64,000 nt of DNA from contig JAMOZY010000005.1 of the NCBI GenBank assembly GCA_023667695.1, positions 62,001-126,000 of the forward strand, read 5' to 3'. The position numbers and the translations under genes were made by a program. Below, in pieces: positions 52,616 to 61,050 of this stretch. Below the pieces are notes generated by a model. That model did not search any database. It had not been told where the DNA came from and saw only the letters and a list, made by a program, of their open reading frames with translations. Within the stretch, counting starts at the first letter, position 1. Each line of letters opens with the position of its first letter. This DNA comes from Clostridium sp. GTDB lineage: Bacteria > Bacillota > Clostridia > Lachnospirales > Lachnospiraceae.

Positions 52616-52671
52616 CCCGGTGTATCATGTAGATAGCAACGAATACTTGATACACTAAGGGGGATTTTTTT
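52616..52671 (+). promoter_or_regulatory. Leader hairpin before the MerR-type gene
   Basis: GGTGTATCA (about 52619-52627) and TGATACACT (52649-52657) form a stem followed by AAGGGGGATTTTTTT, so the ribosome binding site lies between the hairpin and a T run. It could act as terminator for dnaB or as an attenuator. Confidence 0.45.
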
Positions 52672-53481
52672 ATGAACGAAACCAGATATATGATATCGGA
52701 TACGTCCCGGCAGTTAAAGGTGGAGCCTCATGTACTTCGCTACTGGGAGGAAGAGCTGGAAATGAAGATTAAGCGAAATGAGATGGGACATCGCTATTAT
52801 ACAGTGGATGATATCCGGGTTCTGAAGACGGTTCGGGAGATGAAGGACCAGGGGTTTCAGCTAAAAGCAATCAAGCAGATTCTGCCGGAGCTGTATACCA
52901 ATCCGAGTTTTAATTATATGGCTTTATTCGATCAGAGAGAAGCTCTGTGCCAGTCCGCCGAACCTCCGGCTGAAAAAGCACAGAATCAGGAGGTACATAC
53001 GAGGCCGGAGGAAAGTGTGGGCGCGTCCAAGGTAGTGGAAATGGAGCAGCTTCGGGCAAGCCATGGCAAGGGGACAGGTTCCTTATCAAAGGAGCTGGCT
53101 ATCGAGATTCAGCCGCCTATGGAAACCCAGACCCCGGTTGATATGATGTCAGCGGAGCTTAAGATGGAACAGTTCCAGGAAATCATGACAAAGATTATCG
53201 GAAAGGCAATGGAGGCAAATAACCGTTCCCTGACAGGGGCTATCAGCAACGAAGTATCCGACCGGGTATCGGAACGTGTGATTAAACAGATGGACTATGT
53301 GATGCGGGAAAATGAGGAGCGGGAGGAAGAGCGGTTCCGAAAACTGGATGAGGCAATCCGGGTGCGTCAGAGGGCCAACGCGGAGGCAGCAGCGGCTGTA
53401 GAGGATACCAGAAGGAAGAAGAAAAAGAAGGTATTTGGAAAGAAAGCGAAGCCAAAGCCGAGAGTGATGAACGGGAACTGA
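52672..53481 (+). CDS. MerR-type helix-turn-helix protein
   Basis: A 269-residue protein whose N-terminus is a MerR-type DNA-binding domain (ISDTSRQLKVEPHVLRYWEE, then GHRYYTVDDIRVLKTVREMK and GFQLKAIKQIL). A linker follows, then a coiled-coil region (about residues 165-235) and a very basic end (RRKKKKKVFGKKAKPKPRV). No Cys or other effector-binding residues of metal sensors are present. It may act as a nucleoid or chromosome-related factor, as RacA-like MerR proteins do, but this is only a suggestion. Confidence 0.82.
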   Translation: MNETRYMISDTSRQLKVEPHVLRYWEEELEMKIKRNEMGHRYYTVDDIRVLKTVREMKDQGFQLKAIKQILPELYTNPSFNYMALFDQREALCQSAEPPAEKAQNQEVHTRPEESVGASKVVEMEQLRASHGKGTGSLSKELAIEIQPPMETQTPVDMMSAELKMEQFQEIMTKIIGKAMEANNRSLTGAISNEVSDRVSERVIKQMDYVMRENEEREEERFRKLDEAIRVRQRANAEAAAAVEDTRRKKKKKVFGKKAKPKPRVMNGN

Positions 53482-53514
53482 TAGAAAACGAGAAAAAACA
53501 GTAATATTGTTTTG

Positions 53515-53543
53515 AAAAAGGAATCTGACTGGATTCCTTTTTT
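53515..53543 (+). terminator. Intrinsic terminator
   Basis: AAAAGGAATC and GATTCCTTTT with a short loop and T run end the MerR-type gene. Confidence 0.9.
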
Positions 53544-53598
53544 GCTGCTGGAGAAATACAGTCTGTTTACTTACAACTGCCTCAAAGGCAACTAAATT

Positions 53599-53752
53599 GG
53601 TGCAAATAAGCAGGAAAACATAGCGTTGATTTTAATGATTTACCAAAATACGGCATATAATAAATTTGTTAGGTGCAAACAATTAATTCAAAAATCAGCA
53701 AAAAGGTGCAAATAATAAACAAAATAACTTGCAAAAAGGTGCAAGTTATAAT
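53599..53752 (+). promoter_or_regulatory. Four GGTGCAA repeats upstream of the DUF4143 ATPase
   Basis: GGTGCAA occurs at 53599, 53672, 53705 and 53739, all in the same direction, mostly as AGGTGCAAAT. TATAAT lies at 53747-53752, right behind the last copy, so a protein bound there would affect the promoter. No gene is seen in 53544-53787. Confidence 0.6.
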
Positions 53753-53787
53753 ATGATGCTACTATCAAACATCTTGGAGGTTCTTTT

Positions 53788-55155
53788 ATGGAACGAATTG
53801 CATTACAAAATTTGATAGAATGGAATGCCAGCAAGCGCAAAAAGCCGCTTATTGTGTGGGGAGCAAGACAGGTTGGAAAGACATATCTTGTTAAGGATAT
53901 TTTTGGGGAAACCTATTATAAGGATAGTTATATTTATGTTGACTTCAAAAAGGATGATGACATTCGAGAGTTTTGTGAGAGAACTGCCAATGCTGAAAAA
54001 ATTATAGAGTACTTATCACTCCTGAAAGGCAGGCAGCTCACCGAAAATACTCTTTTGATTTTTGATGAAGTGCAGGAATGTCCCAACATCATATCCTCTC
54101 TTAAATATTTTTGTCAGGATTTCAGGGAAATTCCCGTTATTGCAACCGGTTCAATGGTTCGCATCAAGCTTCAAAGGGAGACTAAAAAGAGAGGTGCAAA
54201 GCAAAACAACAAATTCCTTTTCCCTGTGGGCAAAATCAATCAAATTACCATCTATCCAATGACCTTTGATGAGTTTTTGATGAACAGCAATAAAATGCTG
54301 TATAACACCATAGAAAAAGCCTATGAAGCCAAAACTCCATTAGATGCAAAAATTCACGAGCTGGCAATGGAGCAAATTTATAAATATCTGCTTGTGGGCG
54401 GTATGCCCGAAGCGGTGGATGCTTACATTGACGATGGTAACCTTTTTGAAGCAAGAGAAATTCTCAAGGTTTTGTATGATAATTACCTTGCCGACATGGA
54501 GCTTTATCAAGCAAGTCAGGAAGCTGTATTGCGTTCCCGTGTATTGTTTCAGAATATATATAAAGAACTTAACAAGGAGTCAAAGAACTTTTCCCCCGGC
54601 CTTATCGAGGAAAAGAGCAAAACAAGAGATTTTGCTACCTCGATTCAGTGGCTGACTATGGCGCACGTTGTGAATCAGTCTTTCCAACTGAAAGAGCATA
54701 TAACTATGCCGCTTATGCCCGACAACGAAAGTAATTTCCGTCTGTTTCTCGGTGATATTGGCATGTTCTCACACCAAAGCGGTATCAATGCTGCTTCGTT
54801 TATTTCAAACAAAAGAGAAAATACTCTTTCCGGAATTTTCTTTGAAAATTTCGTAGCAAACGAATTGGCTGCCAAGGATTTAAAACTATTTTATTGGCGT
54901 GGCAAGGCTTCTGCTGAGCTTGAGTTTATCATCGAGTCCGACAGCAGGCTTTATCCGATTGATGTCAAAAAAGGCAGGGGAACGCTTAATTCACTTGAAA
55001 AATTTTCAAATCATAATAAATTTGAATTTGCGATTAAGGTTTCTAAGAATAATTATGGCTACAATGCCGAACAAAAATTGTTGACAATACCGTTTTACTT
55101 TATCCCGTTTGTAGCAAAAGACCTGGCAGACGGAACGATAATTCCCAAATCATAG
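53788..55155 (+). CDS. AAA_14/DUF4143 ATP-binding protein
   Basis: A 455-residue ATPase starting at ATG 53788 behind TTGGAGGTTC. The AAA_14 domain has Walker A IVWGARQVGKTYLVKDIF (about residues 22-39), Walker B LLIFDEVQECPNI (about 89-101) and the sensor IATGSMVRI. The C-terminal DUF4143 domain resembles a restriction-endonuclease-like fold (FYWRGKASAELEFIIESDSR, then PIDVKKG). Such genes are common, often transferred and of unknown role. Its codon use and flanking repeats set it apart from the housekeeping genes around it. Confidence 0.9.
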   Translation: MERIALQNLIEWNASKRKKPLIVWGARQVGKTYLVKDIFGETYYKDSYIYVDFKKDDDIREFCERTANAEKIIEYLSLLKGRQLTENTLLIFDEVQECPNIISSLKYFCQDFREIPVIATGSMVRIKLQRETKKRGAKQNNKFLFPVGKINQITIYPMTFDEFLMNSNKMLYNTIEKAYEAKTPLDAKIHELAMEQIYKYLLVGGMPEAVDAYIDDGNLFEAREILKVLYDNYLADMELYQASQEAVLRSRVLFQNIYKELNKESKNFSPGLIEEKSKTRDFATSIQWLTMAHVVNQSFQLKEHITMPLMPDNESNFRLFLGDIGMFSHQSGINAASFISNKRENTLSGIFFENFVANELAAKDLKLFYWRGKASAELEFIIESDSRLYPIDVKKGRGTLNSLEKFSNHNKFEFAIKVSKNNYGYNAEQKLLTIPFYFIPFVAKDLADGTIIPKS

Positions 55156-55256
55156 AGTGGGTTTCCGGTCCATGCCATCCTTGAAAAATAAGCAAATTCA
55201 TGTTATCATTAAAGTTCAATATGAAATAAATGAACAAGACAAGGGGAACAATTCAT

Positions 55257-56201
55257 ATGAAGAATATGTTGAACTTTCAAGAACACAGCAAAGAAGAGTT
55301 AATGGATATCCTGAAGCTGGCAATGGATATGAAGCAGCATCCGGAGAAGTATCAGGCGGTATTAAAGGGGAAGAAGCTGTATACCCTCTTTGAAAAGACC
55401 TCCACCAGAACCTTCCTGTCCTTTACTACCGGCATTACGGAATTAGGCGGTACCTATTACAATCAGCTTTGGAAGGACTCGAATTTCGTTCTGGGAGAGC
55501 CGGTATCCGAGCTTCGCTATGTAGGGAGAAATGTGGATATCATCATGGCACGCCTGATTCGAAATGAGACGGTTGAGATGTTCGGCGCGAATACGATTGT
55601 GCCGTTTATCAATGGCTGTGACAGTACCTGGCATCCTTGTCAGATTCTGGCGGACGCCTTAACGCTGATGGAGAAGTTTGGCAGTCTGAATGTGAAGTTT
55701 TTATATATTGGTGCAAAGAATAATGTATTCAATTCTTTAGTTGAATTCTTTTCCAAGATGGAAACAGGAACCTTATATGGTCTGACCCCCCTGGTAAATG
55801 ATACCGCTGTAGAAGCAGATTTTTATGAGAAGGCAAAGGCCACAGGATATTATGTAGAGCTGAATCCGTCCATGTCTATGGAAGAAGCCAAGGCCTATGT
55901 AAAGGATATGGATGTCTTATATACGGATACCTGGGTAGATATGGAATTCTTCAATAATCCTGCCTATGCAGAGCAGAAGGAAAAGACTCTGAACCAAATG
56001 ATGCCGTATCAGATTAACAGCGAATTGTTAGAAGGCAGTCATGCCATTGTTCTTCATGATATGCCGATGCATGTAGGGTATGAGATATCACAGGAGGTTG
56101 TAGACCAGAACCTGGAGCATATCCTGGACCAGGCGGAGAACCGCCGTCATGCGGAGAAGGCAGTTATGGCAACTCTGTTGGGTAAGGGAAGTATTCTGTA
56201 G
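55257..56201 (+). CDS. Aspartate/ornithine carbamoyltransferase-family protein (divergent)
   Basis: ATG 55257 follows AAGGGGAACAATTC; ATG 55230 is less likely. The 314-residue protein has the carbamoyl-phosphate loop FEKTSTRTFLSF (about residues 46-57; the Arg after STRT is Phe) and HPCQILADALTL (about 123-134). Where ornithine carbamoyltransferases have HCLP, this protein has VLHDMPMHVGYEI, so the ornithine-binding Cys is missing. It therefore may carbamoylate another amine. Related copies in Lachnospiraceae are often called ArgF. No arginine genes are nearby. Confidence 0.85.
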   Translation: MKNMLNFQEHSKEELMDILKLAMDMKQHPEKYQAVLKGKKLYTLFEKTSTRTFLSFTTGITELGGTYYNQLWKDSNFVLGEPVSELRYVGRNVDIIMARLIRNETVEMFGANTIVPFINGCDSTWHPCQILADALTLMEKFGSLNVKFLYIGAKNNVFNSLVEFFSKMETGTLYGLTPLVNDTAVEADFYEKAKATGYYVELNPSMSMEEAKAYVKDMDVLYTDTWVDMEFFNNPAYAEQKEKTLNQMMPYQINSELLEGSHAIVLHDMPMHVGYEISQEVVDQNLEHILDQAENRRHAEKAVMATLLGKGSIL

Positions 56202-56289
56202 GAAAGCAAGGCTTGGGTATTGGTTGTGGTTATGTCGGATATGGAATGAGCAGAAATGAAATCAGCAGTAAGCCGGAAGGAGGAATAGA

Positions 56290-58221
56290 GTGGGAAAGAT
56301 AATATATTTTGATTATTGCGCACTTATTATACTTGCGATTCTGCTTATTTCTACCATATTCCGGAAAATGGTAAGAGGCAGGCTGAACCGTTATTTTCTG
56401 GCGATGCTGGTGTTTTCCATTATAACGGTGATAGCAGATATCTGGGCGATTCATCTGGATGAATTGGGACCGGGGAATATTGCGGTGAAATACATTGCGC
56501 ATACGATTTATCTTCTGGTACATAATTTTACACCGCTGCTCTACATACTGTATCTGATAGCACAGACGGACACCTGGCATAGGCTGAATCAAAGCAGATT
56601 TCAAAAGACCCTGCTTGTTGTGCCGATGCTTCTTGTGATTGCCGGATTTATAATTAATCCCTTCCGTCACATTATATTCTATCTGGATGAGAATGATTAT
56701 TATACCCGGGGCAGTCATTTTCTTTTATTATATGTGTCTGTATTAATCTATTCCGTATTTGGGATATGTCATATTATTCGATATCGAAAGCTGTTCAGTA
56801 AGCGGCGGTTTAGCGCTCTTTTATCTATTTTTCCGTTGATGATGGCAGCAGTAGTCATTCAGTTTTTCTATTCCCGGCTGGTAGTGGAGATGTTTGCCAT
56901 TACCTGCGGGCTTTTGTATATTTCCATGATGGTCCAGCGGCCGGAGGAGATTATCGATACAGAAACCGGACTTGGTAAATTAAGTGCTTATGTTACGGAT
57001 ATGAAGCGGGCATTTTTGAATGGAAAGCCAATGAAGGTCATAATGATTAATATAGTCAATTACGGGACCCTTCGGGATATGCTTGGTTATGACAATATGA
57101 ATGAGGTGCTTGGTGAAATTGCAGATAAGCTGGCGGAGTTGAATCACAAGTATGGAATTGAATCCGACCTGTATTATCTGGGTGTTGGCAAATTCCGCTT
57201 TGTGGTTGATTACCGGCATTTTGACCAGACAGCGGAAGCAGCAGAACTGATTAATACACTGATGAAGCGGGGCTATCGGTTTAAGCAGATGGAGCTGAAT
57301 CTGGTATTCCATGTCTGTGTTGCAAACTGTCCGGAGGATATTGGGGATGTTGATTCTCTTCTTGCCTTTGGAAATGATTTAAATACCATAGCCTATACCG
57401 GAGAGGTTCTTTCTGCGGCGAAGCTTTATAAAAAGGAATACTATGACATAAGGAAGGATATGGACCGGATTATTGAACAGGCCTTGGCGGCTCATAAGTT
57501 TTCCGTTTATTATCAGCCGATTTATTCTGTAAATGAACAGCGTTTTCATTCGGCAGAGGCATTGCTTCGGCTGCAGGATGAAAAGTATGGATTCATTTCG
57601 CCGGAGATTTTTATACCGGCGGCTGAAAAAAGCGGTGCAATCCATAAGATAGGGACCTATGTGCTGGAGGAGGTATGCCGGTTCATTGCCAGTGAGGAAT
57701 ATCAGGCATTGCAGTTGGATTATATTGAGATTAATCTTTCTGTGGCACAGTGTATGCGGAATGACCTGGCAGAACAGGTCATGGGGATTCTGAATAAATA
57801 TCAGGTTCGTCCGAATCAGATTAACTTAGAGGTTACGGAAACGGCGGCTTCCTATTCCCAGAAAATGATGCAGGAGAATCTTAGCGCGCTGCATGCGGCA
57901 GGAATCAGCTTGTCACTGGATGATTTCGGAACCGGTTATTCCAACATGAGGCGTATTGCATCTCTGCCATTTCATATTGTTAAGCTGGATAAGAGCCTTG
58001 TAAATGAAGAGGATAATCCAAGGCTGCAGATTGTATTAAAGAATATGATTAAAATGATTAAGGCAATGGATATGAAGATTGTGGTCGAGGGAATTGAAAC
58101 CGAACGCTTGGTGGAACAGTTTTCAAACCTGAAGTGTGAATATATACAGGGATATTATTATTCAAAACCGATACCGAAGGAAGAATTTGTTGCATTTCTT
58201 AAGCAGAATATGAACGGATAA
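56290..58221 (+). CDS. Membrane EAL-domain protein (c-di-GMP phosphodiesterase)
   Basis: A 643-residue protein with GTG start behind AAGGAGGAATAGA. Seven transmembrane helices (to about residue 220) are followed by a degenerate GGDEF domain (DTETGLGKLSAYVTDM; the GGDEF loop is replaced by GVGKFRFVVDY) and an intact EAL domain: SAEALLRL, INLEVTETAA, LDDFGTGYSN, VKLDKSLV, IVVEGIET and YIQGYYYSKP. The active site looks complete, so it should hydrolyse c-di-GMP, with the GGDEF part as regulator. Confidence 0.93.
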   Translation: MGKIIYFDYCALIILAILLISTIFRKMVRGRLNRYFLAMLVFSIITVIADIWAIHLDELGPGNIAVKYIAHTIYLLVHNFTPLLYILYLIAQTDTWHRLNQSRFQKTLLVVPMLLVIAGFIINPFRHIIFYLDENDYYTRGSHFLLLYVSVLIYSVFGICHIIRYRKLFSKRRFSALLSIFPLMMAAVVIQFFYSRLVVEMFAITCGLLYISMMVQRPEEIIDTETGLGKLSAYVTDMKRAFLNGKPMKVIMINIVNYGTLRDMLGYDNMNEVLGEIADKLAELNHKYGIESDLYYLGVGKFRFVVDYRHFDQTAEAAELINTLMKRGYRFKQMELNLVFHVCVANCPEDIGDVDSLLAFGNDLNTIAYTGEVLSAAKLYKKEYYDIRKDMDRIIEQALAAHKFSVYYQPIYSVNEQRFHSAEALLRLQDEKYGFISPEIFIPAAEKSGAIHKIGTYVLEEVCRFIASEEYQALQLDYIEINLSVAQCMRNDLAEQVMGILNKYQVRPNQINLEVTETAASYSQKMMQENLSALHAAGISLSLDDFGTGYSNMRRIASLPFHIVKLDKSLVNEEDNPRLQIVLKNMIKMIKAMDMKIVVEGIETERLVEQFSNLKCEYIQGYYYSKPIPKEEFVAFLKQNMNG

Positions 58222-58292
58222 GGCTCGAAAACCGAATCGTCATTGAAAAGGGGAAACTGATATCGTTAGAAATCATGAAAATAAGCAACAAA

Positions 58293-58323
58293 AAAAGAAG
58301 CCTTGAACCACAAGGCTTCTTTT
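58293..58323. terminator. Bidirectional terminator between convergent genes
   Basis: AAAAGAAGCCTTG and CAAGGCTTCTTTT form a perfect stem with A and T tracts on both sides. It serves the EAL gene and the ferredoxin gene. Confidence 0.92.
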
Positions 58324-58327
58324 AAGA

Positions 58328-58498
58328 TTATTCTTCGGAAATAGCACCTGCCGGGCAAGAGCCTGCACAGGAGCCGCAGCTGATACAGGTATCAGCATCA
58401 ATTACAAACTGTCCATCCCCCTCAGAAATAGCGCCTACCGGGCAGGAACCTGCACAAGCGCCGCATGATAAACAAGCGTCAGAAATAACAAATGCCAT
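58328..58498 (-). CDS. 2[4Fe-4S] ferredoxin
   Basis: A 56-residue protein starting MAFVISDACLSCGACAGSCP behind TAAGGAGGATATACAT. Two CxxCxxCxxxCP motifs are present (Cys 9, 12, 15, 19 and 38, 41, 44, 48), the classical clostridial ferredoxin. It carries electrons for pyruvate:ferredoxin oxidoreductase, hydrogenase and similar enzymes. It lies just downstream of pflA on the same strand, separated by 85 bp. Confidence 0.95.
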   Translation of the reverse strand: MAFVISDACLSCGACAGSCPVGAISEGDGQFVIDADTCISCGSCAGSCPAGAISEE

Positions 58499-58583
58499 AA
58501 TGTATATCCTCCTTAAATTATTATCATTTATGTTTTGATTTTAAGCCTTTTTGCTCATTATAGCAAGTAGAACTTTAAGGAAA

Positions 58584-59354
58584 TTAATTGTTTTTATTTT
58601 CTGCCAATTCGCTTCGGCGTTTTTTGATTCCGTCAATGATATGCTGCTTGGCAATAATGGCTTCATTACTGGTCAGGGCTGGTACATCCTTAAGGGGATA
58701 TTCTATGCCCAGGTTCTTATACTTTGCCTCGCCCATGGTATGATAAGGAAGCACATCCAGAGCTTTCAGATTCCGCAATCCGCCGATAAAATACCCCAGG
58801 CGGGTCAATTCCTCTTCCTGGTCTGTAATCCCCGGTACGATAACATGTCGAATCCAGACCGGAACATTTTTTTCTGCCAGATAAGCGGCAAAGTCCAGGA
58901 TATTATCATTTGGCTGCTTTACCAGCTTTTTATGCTCTTCCGGGTCGATATGCTTGATGTCCAGCATGACCAGGTCGGTCACTTCGCAGAGCTGGTCGTA
59001 TTTCGCCAACAGCTCCGGCTCATTTCTGCGGAACATGATGCCGGAGGTATCCAGACAGGTATGGACCCCCTTCTCCTTTGTCTTTTTGAATAAATCCAAC
59101 AGAAAATCAAGCTGTGCCAGGGGTTCCCCGCCGGTTGCGGTCAGACCGCCGCCATTCATGTAGAATTCCTTGTTCTGGTCGTAATAATCCAGGATTTCTT
59201 CTGCGGTCTTTTCCTCGCCACCGCCGAATTCCCAGGTATCGGGATTGTGACAGTATGCACAACGCATGGGACAGCCTTTGAAAAAGACTACGAACCGGGT
59301 GCCGGGACCGTCTACCGTACCGAATGTCTCGATGGAATGAATATGTCCAATCAT
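58584..59354 (-). CDS. pflA: Pyruvate formate-lyase activating enzyme
   Basis: A 256-residue radical SAM protein starting MIGHIHSIETFGTVDGPGTR; the cluster motif is FKGCPMRCAYCHNPDTW (Cys 28, 32, 35) and GGGLTATGGEPLAQ is the SAM-binding GGE motif. It creates the glycyl radical on pyruvate formate-lyase under anaerobic conditions. The usual neighbour pflB is not upstream: phage and toxin debris starts 130 bp away. A minus-strand -10 TATAAT (59426-59431) suggests its own promoter. Confidence 0.95.
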   Translation of the reverse strand: MIGHIHSIETFGTVDGPGTRFVVFFKGCPMRCAYCHNPDTWEFGGGEEKTAEEILDYYDQNKEFYMNGGGLTATGGEPLAQLDFLLDLFKKTKEKGVHTCLDTSGIMFRRNEPELLAKYDQLCEVTDLVMLDIKHIDPEEHKKLVKQPNDNILDFAAYLAEKNVPVWIRHVIVPGITDQEEELTRLGYFIGGLRNLKALDVLPYHTMGEAKYKNLGIEYPLKDVPALTSNEAIIAKQHIIDGIKKRRSELAENKNN

Positions 59355-59523
59355 GGAATTGATACCTCCTGCTTCTGATTTTTCTCTGTATATATTAGAG
59401 AGAATCCTTGCTTAATATTGTCTCCATTATACTCCCAATCCAGAGTAAATAACAGTCTTTATTTCTGTACAATAATGGATTTTGTATCTCAAAACCCTTG
59501 AAAATACAGGGTTCACAGAATGT

Positions 59524-59778
59524 ATGAAAGAAGCAAAAACTATCTTCGATGGTTTTATAAACGTTGATGAAATAGATTATAATAAATTTGACTTGGCTAT
59601 AAAAAATTTATATAAAATATTAAAACCGTCTTTTTCTAAAGAAATTGCAAAAAAAGATGATGAAATAACCAAAGATATTAACAAACGACTTAAGCAAATA
59701 CTTCTAATGGACGGGATAATGAAGGAAATAATTCTTATTGGATTTGCAAATAGCATAAGTTTTAGTAGAATTCTGTAA
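59524..59778 (+). CDS. Hypothetical protein, possibly truncated or an antitoxin
   Basis: An 84-residue Lys/Ile-rich protein starting MKEAKTIFDGFINVDEIDYN (TTG 59482 would add 14 residues). No good ribosome binding site is visible. It lies 4 bp before a PemK/MazF-like gene, so it could be the antitoxin or the stub of a longer gene. I recognise no domain. Confidence 0.45.
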   Translation: MKEAKTIFDGFINVDEIDYNKFDLAIKNLYKILKPSFSKEIAKKDDEITKDINKRLKQILLMDGIMKEIILIGFANSISFSRIL

Positions 59779-59782
59779 TAAT

Positions 59783-60382
59783 ATGTTATATAATAAATTC
59801 CATAATACTAATGATTGGTGGGCATACTATATGTTATCAGATGATGAAAAGAATTTTATTGATATAAAAATTGGTTTTATAAAAAAGACAGTAAAAGGAT
59901 TGCAACATTATGACAATCCTTGTAAATTAGTTGATGAAATTGATAAATGGTTATATGAGTTATCGTATTTTTACAATAAAATAGTAAAAGATGGTCAGAA
60001 TCCGTCCGAAGTAATATATAATTTGCCGCCATCTGAAAGACCTAAAGAGGGTCAAATTGCATATATTAATCTTAGAAGAGGGTATCCTAAAGAAACCTAT
60101 GATGACCATTGGTGCTATATTCTAAAAGATTATGGTACTAAGTATCTTATCATACCAACAACATCTATTAAGCCCAATTCGGGAAGATGTAATCCATTAT
60201 ATGAAATGGATATTATTGACAATACTCCTACGGGAAAAAGTAGATTGCAATTTACTGATATGCGTTCTATAGACATAATGCGTGTATGTAGAAGTGTTCA
60301 TCCTAATTGTTATGATGTTACAACTGACAGAAAAGATATCCTGCAAAAATTTTATGATTTGATATTGACAGATAAAAAATAA
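59783..60382 (+). CDS. PemK/MazF-like toxin domain protein
   Basis: The 199-residue protein has an N-terminal helical part (about residues 1-85) and a C-terminal domain similar to MazF/PemK: PKEGQIAYINLRRGYPKET, WCYILKDYGTKYLIIPTTS and SRLQFTDMRSIDIMRVCR, the order of strands and the RSI..R motif of the fold. MazF toxins cut mRNA. The extra N-terminal part and lack of a recognised antitoxin make the call tentative. A terminator at 60465-60493 follows. Confidence 0.6.
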   Translation: MLYNKFHNTNDWWAYYMLSDDEKNFIDIKIGFIKKTVKGLQHYDNPCKLVDEIDKWLYELSYFYNKIVKDGQNPSEVIYNLPPSERPKEGQIAYINLRRGYPKETYDDHWCYILKDYGTKYLIIPTTSIKPNSGRCNPLYEMDIIDNTPTGKSRLQFTDMRSIDIMRVCRSVHPNCYDVTTDRKDILQKFYDLILTDKK

Positions 60383-60464
60383 TACCCTATAATTAAAATC
60401 AATTTAGGAACGAACTCTTAAATGAGCAATTTTTAAACGATTGATTGAAAAAGTTATCTTTTAT

Positions 60465-60493
60465 GGTATATGTGGTTCGCATATACCTTTTTT
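60465..60493 (+). terminator. Intrinsic terminator
   Basis: GGTATATG and CATATACC with a TGGTTCG loop, then TTTTTT. Confidence 0.9.
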
Positions 60494-60514
60494 CGTTATC
60501 TAAGAAATTGTTAA

Positions 60515-60622
60515 TCAAATATAGTAAAATATGGAAATCATGTAGATGAATTTGGTTTTGATAATCAAAAACACAATAAATATGATTCAAAAGGTAGACA
60601 TGATATAAATATACATAAATAA
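60515..60622 (+). pseudogene. C-terminal tip of a polymorphic-toxin-like gene
   Basis: An open stretch without start reads KYGNHVDEFGFDNQKHNKYD, then SKGRHDINIHK and stop. His/Asp/Gly-rich tips like this end several secreted nuclease toxins. It is followed by TAAAAGACA/TGTCTTTTA (60620-60647), a terminator, and by a small gene on the other strand. Only about 35 codons remain. Confidence 0.4.
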
Positions 60623-60671
60623 AAGACATCTTAGTTAGTGTCTTTTATATTATTATGATGATTGACCCAAA

Positions 60672-60992
60672 TTAAATTTTTGATTCCATATCATTAAAAT
60701 CAATTTTATATCTTTTTTCAAGATATGTTAAAACTTTAACCAATCCTTTTCCAATAAATAAATGATTAGAACCAAATTTATATTTAATTGTGTCAATTTC
60801 GTCTGATTCTAAATCTTTAATCGTACCATAATATTTTTTATCTGAATCGTTTTGATGAACCCATACTGGATATCGAAATTCACATCCCTCTTCTCCCGTA
60901 TATCCATCATAAGAATTTGGATTATAACATTCGTTTCCAATTATAAATTCTAAATCTGTTATTAAATTTGCTATATTGGTGTCGAGTTTCAT
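60672..60992 (-). CDS. Hypothetical protein
   Basis: A 106-residue acidic soluble protein starting MKLDTNIANLITDLEFIIGN behind AAAGAAAGGATTATATC. It contains EEGCEFRYPVWVHQNDSDKK and HLFIGKGLVKVLTYLEKRYK. No family is recognised. Its place beside the toxin-like tip suggests an immunity or accessory protein, but it is on the opposite strand. Confidence 0.55.
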   Translation of the reverse strand: MKLDTNIANLITDLEFIIGNECYNPNSYDGYTGEEGCEFRYPVWVHQNDSDKKYYGTIKDLESDEIDTIKYKFGSNHLFIGKGLVKVLTYLEKRYKIDFNDMESKI

Positions 60993-61050
60993 GATATAAT
61001 CCTTTCTTTAATATTATTTACCACTTATATCCACAATTTTTGCATTTTAA

